Assembly (NCBI GenBank): GCA_963971575.1 | Contig: OZ020617.1 | Coordinates: forward strand, 42,132,606-42,196,605 | Direction of reading: 5' to 3' | Source of the DNA: Liopterus haemorrhoidalis | Taxonomy: Eukaryota > Arthropoda > Insecta > Coleoptera > Dytiscidae | DNA: 64,000 nt | Translations under genes and position numbers: made by a program | Shown here: positions 1 to 11,240 of the stretch, piece by piece | Layout of the letters: each line of letters begins with the position of its first letter | Position numbering within the stretch: position 1 is the first letter of the stretch | The notes under the pieces: generated by a model | Database searches by the model: none | What the model saw: only the letters and a program-made list of their open reading frames with translations | What the model was told of the DNA's origin: nothing

Positions 1-11
1 TCAATATATTG

Positions 12-240
12 CAGTATCCAGCCTACGGCCCGCGGGCCGAATCTGGCCGAACAATAAGTTTCAAACGGCTCGCATAAAATTTCCACCTTTGTTTTTTAGC
101 ATCACCCTCCCCCCTTCCTCAAAAGATTTTCGGAATATCTCCACTCCCCCTGTCCATAATTGATTTTCAGAATTTCTTCCCAACATTCTAAAATGATTTT
201 CAGAATTTCGTCCACCCGTCCTCAATGATTTTTAAATATC
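12..240. mobile_element. hAT-like terminal fragment with short tandem repeat
   Basis: A CAGT start is followed by a GC-rich stretch of alternating GGCC/CCGCGG (about 12-50), the look of a hAT-type terminus in an otherwise AT-rich region. From about 115 to 235 there are three to four degenerate copies of a ~35-50 bp unit built on GATTTTCAGAATTTC followed by a C-rich stretch. No matching right end was found and the element may run off the window, so the class is a guess. Confidence 0.35.
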
Positions 241-897
241 TGGCCAAACAATGTATTAAGGTAGAGTGAACACGATTTTTCTCAAAAATGCGTAAGTTGG
301 TAAAAAAAGACTTAAGTTGACCATAATGACATTAAAAATTATTAAAAATATTTCGGTTTCAAATTATACTTGAAAGTGTAATTTTTTATTATATATATAT
401 TTTTATTAAGCTCCGAGCTACAGATAGCTCAATCATCGGTCGTTAAAAAAAATGTAGTTTTTGGTGCCCCATTCTAAATTATTACCATTGTTTTTTACTG
501 AACTCTCTATTAATGTTATATTTCCATTTTTGTTCGATTGTGAAATATTTTGCCCAATAAGGACCAATATTTTTAATTAATAATATAGTTAAGCATGTTA
601 GTTTTAATATAACGCACTGTATCCAGTTTCACGTCTGATTAAAATCAAATTAAACGAACGCTAAGCTAAGGACACAGGCCTAAATTCACCAACACCTTAA
701 CACTAACAACTCGCCGCTGTTGCTCTTTCCAGATCATTTTTATTAATTGCGTAGATAAATACATTAGAAATCGTAGGTACACCTTACCAGGACACTAACA
801 TGTAGTGCCCACAGCATTGCTTACTAGATTTTAGGAGGACACTGTCACAGCGCCACCCTGTTTCAGCCGTCACTGTGAGTGAGTGACATAGTCAATG
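241..897. other. AT-rich sequence, no feature seen
   Basis: Low-complexity AT-rich sequence with scattered stops in all frames. I see no gene, terminal repeat or RNA. Confidence 0.5.
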
Positions 898-1440
898 ACA
901 ATTTTTTTAATAGCATAATTTACATTATTTGTGAAAATTGTGAATTTAAAAAAAGCACAACTCAAAGACGGTTCCAGATAGCGACCAGCGGTTGAAATTA
1001 TTGGATTCTACGAAATTTATTTAGTCTAAAATTTTGGGCTTTAATCGTGTAACGGATTTTGAGATTATGATATTTTTTTAATGGCATAATTTACATTATT
1101 TGTTAAAATTGTGAATTAAAAAAAAAAAAAACTATAAAACGGTCAGACAAAACGACCTGGGGTTACGATTTTTGGGTTCTTCGTAGTTTATTTAGTCTAG
1201 AAAAAAATTAAGGCCTTATTCGTTTTCCGTATTTTAAAATTATAACAAATTTTAATAAAGCATGATTCATAGAAATTTTCATCTTAGCATGGACATATCT
1301 CAAAAACGAAATGCGATAAAGAACTGCGGTTGAAATTTTTGATATCTTGAGGTCATAATTGCCTAGAAAAAAAAAAAATTCATTTTTTTTAAAATTAAGA
1401 AAAATGATATCTCAAAAACCGCCAAAATGCTGTGTGACCA
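898..1440. repeat. ~175 bp tandem repeat, about three degenerate units
   Basis: Two clear units (about 898-1070 and 1072-1247) share an order of blocks: a T-run, then GCATAATTTACATTATTTGT, an A-run, a GCGACC/ACGACC block, and TTTATTTAGTCTA. A third, weaker unit (about 1247-1440) keeps GCGGTTGAAATTTTTG and GCCTAGAAAAA. The period is roughly 172-178 bp. No coding potential. Confidence 0.65.
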
Positions 1441-2640
1441 AAATTTTAACAACTTAATGAGTTTGCGGCGCGTTTTTTACTCCCCCATTTGTAAATAGTA
1501 AAGGATTAGATGTCAAAAATTATCTTTATTATTTACCTTTTTGATATTTAGTTTTTGAAAAAGTGAAACTTAATTTAAAATTATATTACTGCAAAACTAT
1601 TCCTATGAAACGCAGAAATTTGTATGATGCACAGTCAGACAAATTATAATTGGCCAGAATTATGTAAATGGGACAAACGTGCCAGCGCATAAATACCCGA
1701 ACAAACTTTCGTTTCAATCGAATACTTCTACTTTTTTAATAAACGTATATTGAAGAAAAGATTTAACGTTTCATTCAAAATATTGACTTCTGGTTCTCAT
1801 ATATTTCAAGATCCAAGAAACAGTGCCTAGATAATAGTTTTAACATGTAAATTCAGTCCTAATTCACTTAAAATTTATGAGCAGGTTCTGCTAAAGCGGT
1901 AAAAAAGTAAAAAAAATCAAAAAATAACTTGAAATGAATTGTTTCGTAGCGTTGATGTATATAATTAAAATACAAAAGTTGAAGATGAATTATGGAGTAG
2001 CAGCCTGTAATTTTCTTCAAATTAAAAGAAGAACTGCAAGAGCTTTTAAAGCTCAATATTACGAGTTACGTTTACAGCTGGAAGTTCTTTGCACTAGAAA
2101 AGCTTTGACGAATGGACTGGAATTACAAAAGAACACTGTAAACCACTAAAATTTCATAAATTTTCTTTAACTCCCAGTTTTGTCCAGTGTTGTATTATCA
2201 CATAAATTGTTACTGTTTTATAAATGATGATAAGTTAGGGCACTAAATTTTAAGTTTAAATGTCGACTTTGTACCCGATTTTCTCATGCGTAAATCAAAG
2301 AAAATTTATAGATGTATTACATATTTATTTTCTTTAAATTTATGGGAACATATTTTGCGAAAACCTACGCTTCCGTATCTCTTTAAAGATACTATTTGGA
2401 GCCTCTGTAAATTCTTGTCACTATAAGTAAATAGATGAACCGTCACGTAATGGAGGAATGATAACATCTTGATGAAGCTGCATCATCCAACTTTTGATGC
2501 CGTGATATGATTTAGAAAATCTTTGACAGTGAGATAGATTGTTTTCCTTCATTTACTATTCTGTTGGGTTATTCGTTGGGTTATTCTGGAAACAACTTGT
2601 TCACTTTAACAGCACTGTAAACGTCCAAGGGTAAACGATG
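1441..2640. other. AT-rich sequence, no gene seen
   Basis: The short open frames around 1868-2149 overlap on both strands and have AT-driven composition and no domain. I regard them as chance. Confidence 0.5.
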
Positions 2641-2675
2641 TATTAGTATTTCCAAAATGAAATGGCCCCTCACCA

Positions 2676-2700
2676 TTGACGTCATATAAATAGACTCAGC
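2676..2700 (+). promoter_or_regulatory. CRE plus TATA-like module
   Basis: A palindromic TGACGTCA (CRE/bZIP site) is followed at once by TATAAATA in a locally GC-richer stretch. A related module, CCAATGACGTCATATAAA, occurs on the opposite strand near 4082-4099. The arrangement resembles a core promoter, possibly from a degraded retroelement. No gene follows, so function is not shown. Confidence 0.25.
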
Positions 2701-3074
2701 ACGGTCTACGCCTTAGCATTGTTTGTTGTATAGGCAAGACCCTGTGGAGACGAAAGGGGGATTCGTCCCGAGGAGTATAACATGTTGCCTAATTTACATT
2801 TATTTTGTTCAGCTATTGATAGGAAAAACGTCATATAGTGTTTATGATTGTTTTGTTGTGTTAATTTTTTTCTATTTTACTATTTACCTTTCAATCAACT
2901 TTTAATAATATTGCCATAAATTGCATTTAAAGAGTTGTGAACTGTATTTCAACTATTTAGTATTTTAAATACTAAAAAGTATTGTTTAATTAAAATATTA
3001 CATATAGTTTTTCCTTTAAAAAAGTATTTGTATTCAGTACTTCGAATACATCAGAATAGTATATTCTGTAACAA

Positions 3075-3585
3075 GGTTGGAATGAGAAAATTCGATGCGA
3101 GTGGAACAGTGGAACCACGAGCAACGAATTTTCTCATTCCAACCGAGTCACAGACCCTACTTTCTCCACGATCACCAAAAAGAAAAATAAATTAACAAAT
3201 AATTATTTTAACAAACATTTTATCTTAACAAATAATTTATATTACATAACAAATTAATCAATTAATTAAACTATTTTTTTTATTTACTATTTGTTTAATT
3301 TTAATTTAATTTGCCGCACATCGGCTACTATTTTAGGTTAGGAAGTTATGTTGAATTTATTTAATGTAAACCTTACATATATATTAACGTAACTCTACAA
3401 AAATAAAAGACAACAAGTATGGAATAGTTATTCTATAACAAGTGATGGAATGAAATACATGCAAAATGCATAAGAAGATAAGTGCTTTAGAATAACATTC
3501 CAACTCTTGTGTTAGAATATTAACTTTCTGTAGTCAAAATTGGTTTTAGAATTGTTAAATTCTATAGTGGTCGTGGAGAAAAGTA
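3075..3585. repeat. Nested inverted repeats (fold-back structure)
   Basis: Perfect 20 bp arms GGTTGGAATGAGAAAATTCG at 3075-3094 and their complement at 3125-3144 enclose a 30 bp loop. A second pair overlaps downstream: TACTTTCTCCACGATCAC at 3159-3176 is nearly the complement of 3567-3585. The interior (3180-3560) is AT-rich. This looks like a decayed fold-back or miniature inverted-repeat element. No duplication of the target was identified. Confidence 0.5.
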
Positions 3586-4080
3586 TTTTACCCAGCACTG
3601 ATTATGGATATACATCTTTATAATTTGTCTGATAAATTTTAATTTATCATGGAATAAATGATACAATATCTGCCCGTTTTAAATTTAGAAAGTGTCTGAA
3701 GCATTGCTATACAATATGATCGAGCATAAAAGGTGTCTACATAGACAAGGAATTAATTTATTTTTATATTAACAAAATTGTCCACTGTACATTTTAAATT
3801 AAGGGCCTGCTAGACATTTTTTTTTTCGATCATTTTGTATTTTAAATGTATGTAATTTAAAAACCTATATATTTGGCTAATTGCCTAAGTATCCAAGACC
3901 ATAAAAGTGAAATAAAACAAAAAACTACTTAATTTAATGTAATGGTTAATTTAATATTATTTATGAAATTTATTTTATTAAAATTTGCAGTTTAGGTACT
4001 GTTTTAAAAAAACATATTTTTACTTGCAATTCTTATCGGCAAAACATTGATGTTAGCAATAAGGTTTTATGGCGTATGGT
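3586..4080. other. AT-rich sequence, no feature seen
   Basis: No ORF, repeat end or RNA identified. Confidence 0.5.
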
Positions 4081-4081
4081 T

Positions 4082-4100
4082 TATATGACGTCATTGGATG
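4082..4100 (-). promoter_or_regulatory. CCAAT-CRE-TATA-like module
   Basis: Read on the minus strand this is CCAATGACGTCATATAAA: a CCAAT box fused to a CRE palindrome and a TATA-like hexamer. It mirrors the module at 2676-2700 in the opposite direction. Sequence on its upstream side (4100-4200) is GC-rich. No transcript or ORF is evident. Confidence 0.25.
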
Positions 4101-6499
4101 TTAGCAACACGCACAACTCCTCGGGGCACCGTCCCGCTCCCCGCCTAAGAGGGAGTTGGCTTCACAACACATCGCCCTCGTTCAGTCTCTATATTATAAC
4201 TACCTCTTTGTCCCCCACTTATTGATTCCAATAATGGCTGACAGTATAACCATTGTATCTGCTGAGTTTATGGCTTTGTTAATAGTAGTTGCTAGGACCA
4301 TAATAATTATTTAAAATAAACGTGTTTTCTGATATGCTATTTAAAATGAACTGTATATACTCACATGACATTCCTTCACATTTTTATCAGACTTAGGACT
4401 GGCTATATTTGAAATATAAATATAGACAGGTTTAAAAATCGTTTTGTTTTAAAGTCTTTACAGTCTATGTTAAATACTTCAAATTTGCACAAACAAAAAT
4501 CATTCTTTTCTTGCAACAAAAATAAATCCTAATAACTTCTGACAGTGACAGTGTAACGACAGACAGTGTCTAAAGAAGAAGAATATATATATATAAGAAG
4601 AGTCCAGGGCAAGACGATCGTAATCGAATGAATATTGATCATTTCGGGGATATTTCTGTCTATTAGTTCGCTAATTGAATGCTTTTAAAGGATTCAAAGA
4701 TGAAAATGAAGCACGCTACGGTTCAATAGCCAAACTTATATATAAATAGATATAGTAAGATTTCGGTTAACGCTAGCCCGTTTAGCGCTATTATATCCTT
4801 GTTATTATTCTGTCCTTCATCTTCATATCTTAATCTCTTATTCTATCTGTAATCGTTTACCTCTCATTTCTTATTTGATACTGGGTCCTGAGTACTGTTC
4901 ATAGATATCTTCATTCTTTTGAATTTTCTATTTGTCATTAACTGAATGGAACGAAAGAATTTGAGCAATATTTTATTTAAAATTGTGATGTTGATGTTTT
5001 ATTAAGATTTTTCAAAGGCGCTACCATTAATTTGTCAGTTGATCTTTTCATGACTGCATAAAACTGTTTATTTTCAAATTTATTTTCAGGTTAAATTATC
5101 CTACTTTCAAATCATTGGCTACAATTTCAGCTGGTAAATATTTCGTAGAACTGTCGTGTTCAAAACATGATTGCTTATTTTCCCTGAAAAACACTCCAGG
5201 AAAATGCAACTCAACTTCAAACCACTAAATTGTTCGTATACAATCCCTTTTCCATCATTTTCCTTTTCTATCATTCTTTATTTGAAACATTTACAATAAA
5301 CATTCCTAAATTCATGCTGATTCTTTTCCTCTAAAAAAAAAAGAAACATTCGCCAAATATTTTCTATTATATTTCCGTTTCTCTTTCTCAACAAAGAATG
5401 ATATCACCCGAAAAGAAATAAATCTGAGGTTTTCGTTCGGTATGCTCATATCAAAAGCGACTATAACAAACATTCATATAACCGATTTTTCCTCTCTTTG
5501 CCCTTTTACTTCTCGAGATCAGACATTTAGGACAAACGGTGAACTGTTTTCCTACAAATACAAACAGCCTCTCTTGAAAACAAATAAAATGTTTCGAACC
5601 GAAAAAAACTAGGTGGTAAATAATGACAACAGAATATTTTTCTCTGGGCTTGGTATCATAAATTTTATAGCAGTTTTATTATTATTTTTTATAGGAATTA
5701 AGACTAGGGGTCATTGATCTTGTGACATATTCAATCTTATACACTTATCATGAAATAAAAACACTTAGGCCCGGTCTTTCCACCTTCAGATAAAGTTCCA
5801 GGTAACTATCTGACCGATAAGGTTATTTGTAACTTCATCTGCTGAATAAATGTCAATACCAGTCAGTGAATCCAATACGTCAGTCTCATTATACGTTAGA
5901 TAACTATCCGATAGATACATTTGTATAGAAAGAAGGGATGACATTTACAATAGCGATAAAGGTTTTTAAGCGCTGTAAACATTTTTAAATTTGAGAATCA
6001 TTTGCAAATTGATGACAAAAAGTACATAAATTTTTATTTAATACTTAAAATGAGTTACAAATACTTGTTTATTAAAAATATAGGACTGGTCGAAACTTTA
6101 GGCTAACTAGGTGACTTTTTCTCGATAAGTCGAAGTGTAAGCAGTTGAAAAATGTTGATAACTAAAGTTTACTCAAAGAATTGAATTGAATTTACGGAAG
6201 TACAGGATATCAAGGACAACAAGCATATATAGAAGCTATATTGCACGAGGATGAAGTTAACTAGAGCCGAAGGCGAACGTTGTAATCCTTCGAGTGTAAT
6301 ATTGTCATTATATACGAAAATAAAATCATTAGCCAATAACCCAATAGTTTTATCATTAAAAAAATAGTTAAAAATTAATTCAATATAAAAACACAAATTC
6401 TGAGCGTCAATTATAAAACTTTAAAATACTGTTATTTATAATTTTATTTATAAAAAATTGCCATGCATTCGTGTCATTTATTATTTGATGGTCGTACAT
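4101..6499. other. Non-coding stretch, no gene seen
   Basis: AT-rich with a short TA microsatellite near 4580. A GC-richer block at 5767-5890 begins GGCCCGGTCTTTCC and could be one end of a transposon, but no partner end was found. Confidence 0.45.
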
Positions 6500-6990
6500 A
6501 ATTTTTTTCTTCTAATTTTTGAATGACATCAAATAAAACTTCTTGATGCGTGGTTTAATAAGCAAAATTATATTTTCAAAAAAATATGTTCACGGGATTG
6601 GAAAAAAAAAATAAATAATTTATCGCACACTCTACAACTCAGAGGGATTGATCTAAAAAAATTGAGTAATGTAAATTGATGTGAACCGGAATAACACACC
6701 GGAAGAATTTTTCATCTTAATATATTTTCAGAAGATATTAATTTTTGAAAACATTTTTTTTTTTTCATATGGGAAATTAAATTAAATGCTACCTACAATT
6801 AACTACTGAATATAAGTATATTACCAGATTAATTAAAAAACAAAAAAAAATCGCGATTATAAACAAAAATGTACCAAAAATTTGCCGCTTATTAAATACC
6901 CACGAAACCCTGAAATGTGTAAAAATTCACAATTCACATCAATTTTTATTTGCTCAGTATTTGGCCTAAATAGACTAATAGGAGTAAAAA
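6500..6990 (-). repeat. R1 dispersed repeat, partial copy
   Basis: Read on the minus strand from about 6945, this begins with the R1 start signature (ACACATTTCAGGGTTTCG), preceded by TTGATGTGAATTGTGAA, which matches the copy beginning near 55625. It continues through the R1 block with TTCCGGTTCACATC to a match near 6520. The far end with the CAGA run is missing. Confidence 0.6.
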
Positions 6991-7591
6991 ATACATCTAG
7001 CAAAAAAATCTATTAAAATTTATTATAAAAAATATGTTTTACAATACTAAATAAATGTCAAACCTAAACAGTCCAGCGTGGAATATTTATCATTTTTATT
7101 GTTTTTTATATTAAAACAATAAATAAAAAGCAAATGTTTTCATAACCCAATTTTAATATTTCCAATAAAATACGTGTATAAAGCAATCAAATGCAGGTAA
7201 TTGTAAAATGACACAACATAGATTATTGTTTTAATAGGCCAATATATGAATTTACAAACAGCACTATTTAATTTTAGTTCAAGTTGGCATATATATTCCC
7301 GGATGACACTCCCCTCCACCCCGTACCATAGTGTGGATCTAATTACGAATGCATATTTTGTGAATGTACATAAATGAACGTATGCTAAATCGTTGGGCAT
7401 TATTTTCCATAATTAATGGCCGTATCGCAATGAAGCGTTAATGTTTAATTATTCGGCCTGTATTTCCATCCAGCGTATGAGTACAACACATAGGTCACAC
7501 ACGTCTGTAGAGCACACAAATAAGTACAGTCCAATGCTACGAATACCACTGGCGCACGAAAAAAAATACAGACAAGTATGAATTCTCATTA
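6991..7591. other. AT-rich sequence, no feature seen
   Basis: Overlapping chance ORFs only. No terminal repeats recognised. Confidence 0.5.
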
Positions 7592-7687
7592 TATTGGTGT
7601 ACAAATGAATAATCCAAATTATTTTAAGCAGTTAAGAAACAAATTTTAAAATCAATTGATTTTCCCGCTATTTTGATGTTGACATAT

Positions 7688-8321
7688 TGTCACGGGGTGA
7701 ATTCAAGAACGGAATCTTTTCTATAAAATTTATTATTTAATATTAATTTACATCAGAATATAATTGCTGGTCAAAATGGCTGCTGGTGTTGTCCGTTAGA
7801 AGCTGATGTAAGTCCCGTTCTTGCCCCGGCTTCTCCAGGATCAGTCGAACCACCCCAGGTATCCGCACGAGGCGAACACGTGGAGAAGCCCTGTAGGCGA
7901 CACTCACATCTCGGGTTGGCGAGTTCAACAGCTGGGCTGGACCTTGGGCAACGTGCTCACAAGAATGACTACTGCTTGACTACCAAGAAAGACTAACTGA
8001 ATGACTAACTGCCCGACTCTATTCCCTAAAACCATTTTATAACTGTTAACCAGGACACTATGACGTCAGGTCCTACCTCAATTGTTTTGTAAACATTATT
8101 CATATGTGTAATTGTTGGCAGCAATTAAAGACTAAGTCATCACAATTGAATAATGTTTATCAACACATTAGAAAGTAGTTCAAAACTTATGTTGACAAAC
8201 ACGCAACACTCTGCACATTTTTTAATTCCCAAAACCGTAAGTCAGCAACCGTGACCTACACCGCCTAAAGGCCGCTCAAGGAATTGGAACATTAGAACAC
8301 AATTATTCCATAATTGTGACA
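7688..8321 (-). mobile_element. Solo LTR of a probable Gypsy-type retrotransposon
   Basis: The segment starts TGTCACGG and ends AATTGTGACA, giving LTR-like TGTCAC/GTGACA ends. On the minus strand it has a TGACGTCA site, a TATAAAA box near 8036-8042, a transcribed-looking region, and an AATAAA-type polyadenylation signal near 7730 before the end. It splits the mariner 5' untranslated region: removing it restores a normal-length mariner. No clean 5 bp target duplication is visible (CATAT left, TTATA right), so the exact ends are slightly uncertain. Confidence 0.65.
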
Positions 8322-8353
8322 TTATAGTTATTAAAAATAAGAGTACAGTCGAA

Positions 8354-9371
8354 ATGGCAAGAGATAAGTTGCATATCCGACACTGTATTCTTTACGAATT
8401 CCAATAAGGAAAAATTCTTCAAGAGCGTGCGAATCAATTTGTTCCTTTCTCGGCGAAGACGTTGTGTCGTACGATATGTGCGCATTTTGGTTTAAGCGGT
8501 TTAAAAGCTGTGATTTTTGTCTGAACGACAAACAACGCCCTGGAGGCCCTCGAAAGTGCGACAACGATGATTTGGAGATGCTGCTCGCTGAAAATTCGGC
8601 ACAAACGCAAAAAGAGCTTGCAGAACAGTTGGAAGTAACGCAGCAAACGATTTCCAAACGCCTACATGAGATCGGAAAGATTCAGAAAAAAGGAAAATGG
8701 GTTCCGCGTGAACTCACTGAAACCATGAAAAATCAACGAGTGACAGCATGTCTTTCTCTTCTCAATAAGCAAGTCTTTCTTGTGAAAAATGGTTACGGGA
8801 GATGAGAAATGGATACTCTATGACAATCCGAAACGCAGAAAGTCAGGTAAATCCCGGCGAATCATCAAAATCGGTCTCAAAACCCAATCGCTTCGGAAAG
8901 AAGGTTCTCCTCTGCATTTGGTAGGATATCAAGGGCGTGCTTTATTATGAGTTGTTGGAACCGGGTGAAACAGTTACTGCAGACTGCTACCAACGTCAAT
9001 TAATCTGCTTGGGTCAAGAATTGGAACGAAACCGCCCGTATACTGGCAAAGGAGAACGTCCAGTGAAATTGTTGCATGACAACGTCAAGCCGCACATTAC
9101 TTCCAATACAAAAGACACCATAATGAATCTTGGCTGGGACGTCTTGCAGCACCCGGCGTATTCACCAGACATTGCTCCATCCGATTACCACTTGTTCCGG
9201 TAGCTGCAACACGCCTTGTCCGATATGCACTTCCAATCAGTTGATGAGATCCGAAAATGGATTTACGACTTTATCGTGTCCAAAGACGTAACATTTTTCC
9301 TAGATGGAATTCATCAGCTGCCTGAAAGATGGCATAAAGTTATAGAAAACAAGGGCGTATACTTTGATTAA
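8354..9371 (+). pseudogene. mariner transposase, broken
   Basis: The frame begins with MARDKLHIRHCILYEFQ and meets a stop after 17 codons. Later parts lie in shifted frames: an N-terminal helix-turn-helix region (8464-8760; LAEQLEVTQQTISKRLHEIG), the first catalytic region TGDEKWILYDN, and the C-terminal part from 8937 with LLHDNVKPH and YSPDIAPSDYHLF. The three aspartates (GDE, HDN, PSD) fit the DD34D pattern of mariner transposases. Another stop (TAG) follows HLFR, after which HLF-region homology continues to a natural-looking end at GVYFD. Several stops and frameshifts make it non-functional. The family is certain from motifs; the exact subfamily is not. Confidence 0.9.
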
Positions 9372-9447
9372 AGAATTTAATTTACTTTCTTTTAAAATAA
9401 ACCTTGAATGTAGCTGAAAAAATTGGATTATTCATTTGTACACCTAA

Positions 9448-10513
9448 TATAAGTAACAAATATTGAAGAGAAAAAGCCTAAACGCTTTTCCCCGAGTGGT
9501 TTGGAGTTAAACAGAATGACTCGGAACACTTCGAGCACTCCGAGTCTAATTTAATTTTTTTCAAATAACAACAATAGTGTCTGATTCTGATGTAGTACTG
9601 AAAAATGTCCGGACTTTTTTTGAGTTTCGATTTTTTAAGAACGATACCTCGAAATTGGTTGAACACGACTTGGTCACCTCAGTTAAGATGTAGGAGACGC
9701 CACTGGTGTGAAGATGTATTACGTGCCTGTAGGCGTGAGTGGGAGTGCATTAGCTGTAAGCATGTGGAGAAACGCAGATAGCACGTATGATTTAGTATTA
9801 CCATATGAGTTAGTAGGTCTCTGATAACTGTAAGGTTATTATACTAAACTATGTACTACACAGATTTTAAATTACTAATTTACTTTTACTACTATTTCTT
9901 TTTAGTTACAGTATTTTAGTTTAAAAGCATTTAAAAATATCTCTTCTCGTATTTTGATATTTTTTGTTTACAAAATTTAAAAGTTTTTGTTTCATTATAT
10001 CTAAATCACAAAAAGATAGGTCATAAACAAAAACAACAAATTACAAAACTTAGGTTATAAATAACCCCTGGAAAGACAGCAACCAGAATGCAGAACTCTA
10101 CTGCTGGTTTCGTCCCAATAATTTTCTAAAACTTTGTTCATTTTGTTTTTCTGTAAATTAAAGCAATCCCAACTTTTTTCACACCAACAATTTAAAAAAG
10201 AAAAAAATCTCAACAACAGTATTAAATTATAATTAAGAACAAGATAAAAAGGTATGTTCACAACATTTTTATACAAGAAAAAAATTGCACGAAAAGAAAA
10301 ATGATTCAAGAATGTACAAATAACTTTATATTAAGATGTTATTAAGTATAGAAGATAACACAAATATTATTATATTTAAGAGTACGTAATAATAATTAAA
10401 ATAATGATAATAAACAGAAACGCGTATTTAAAACGACGAAAATTTAAAACGACGCGTATTTGAAACTATTATGCCTATGTTATCTGCTGCTTGTCCCTCA
10501 TTTGTTGTGTCTG
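9448..10513. other. AT-rich sequence, no gene seen
   Basis: A short hyphenated palindrome (ACTCGGA...TCCGAGT, 9522-9544) is the only structure noticed. Confidence 0.45.
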
Positions 10514-10521
10514 TCTACATG

Positions 10522-10941
10522 TAGGGTGACCATTCGTACCGCATTCTAACATTTTGTCCCGCATTAAGATGCGTCCCGCAAAAGTCCCACATTTTAACAT
10601 TTTGTCCCGCATTGTCCCGCATTTTGTAACTTGTATTTGAGGAAATGGGGACCTTTTTTTTGCTCTTCACTTGTATTTGGGAGATGAGGACTTTTTTTTG
10701 CTCTTCACTTGGATTTGGCAGATAAGGACCTTTTTTTTGTTTGCTCTTCACTTGGATTTGGGAGATGAGGACCTTTTTTTTGCTCTTCACTTGGATTTGA
10801 CAGGTGTGGACTTTTTTTTTTCTCTTTACTTGAATTTGGGAGATGAGGACCAATTTTTTGCTCTTTACTTGAATTTGGAAGATGAGGATCTTTTTTTTTG
10901 CTCCGTCCCGCATTGCCTTCTTAAGAAAATGGTCAACCCTA
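10522..10941. mobile_element. hAT miniature element with internal minisatellite
   Basis: TIRs TAGGGTGACCATT and TAGGGTTGACCATT (complement) are flanked by near-identical 8 bp direct repeats, TCTACATG and CCTACATG. An 8 bp target duplication with a TAGGGTGACCA end fits hAT. The inside is repeated GTCCCGCATT motifs and a ~40 bp minisatellite. No transposase. Confidence 0.8.
10627..10905. repeat. ~40 bp minisatellite, about seven units
   Basis: Units read roughly ACTTGGATTTGGGAGATGAG followed by GACC, a T-run and GCTCTTC. The unit length is 38-43 bp because the T-run varies. Chance ORFs of 123 and 188 codons cross it on both strands and are repeat translations, not genes. Confidence 0.85.
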
Positions 10942-11082
10942 CCTACATGACTCGCCATAATTCTGCTTTCGTGTTCTCTACTCTCACCATAGCCGCAGTA
11001 GGGGGGGGGCGGAAGGGGCGATGGCCTGGGCGCACGAAGTAAAGGGCGCTGACGGGCTTGACTAAGGGGCGCCATTGCCAAG

Positions 11083-11240
11083 GCGAGGACCTTTTTTTTG
11101 CTATTTGCTCATCATTTGGATTTTGGGAGGTAAGGACCCTTGTTTTTTTTTGCTCATCACTTTGATTGAGCTTTTGGGGTGTGAGGACCTTTTTTTTGCT
11201 CATCACTTGGATTTTGGGAGGTAAGAACTTTTTTTATTTT
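11083..11240. repeat. Second block of the same minisatellite, outside the element
   Basis: Three longer units (~45-55 bp) with GAGGACC, a T-run, GCTCATCACTTGGATTTTGG. It lies 140 bp beyond the end of the element at 10522-10941, between GC-rich stretches with GGGCGCC at both sides (about 11070 and 11246), so it may sit in another decayed element. Confidence 0.7.

Larger units (their letters stand above)
7594..9447 (+). mobile_element. mariner (DD34D) element, interrupted by a solo LTR
   Basis: Terminal inverted repeats read TTGGTGTACAAATGAATAAT on the left and, in complement, TTAGGTGTACAAATGAATAA on the right. Both sides are flanked by TA, the mariner target. Without the inserted LTR (7688-8321) the element is about 1.22 kb, a normal mariner length. 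It holds a broken transposase at 8354-9371. Confidence 0.9.

Noticed and set aside
8303..8657. Three minus-strand frames opposite the mariner transposase
   Set aside because: Shadows of the plus-strand transposase, whose helix-turn-helix and catalytic motifs decide the strand.
10515..11081. 188-codon frame on the minus strand and 123-codon frame on the plus strand
   Set aside because: Both translate the ~40 bp minisatellite (repeated SQIQVKSKKKV and FALHLDLGDED). Low complexity and no splice or domain evidence.
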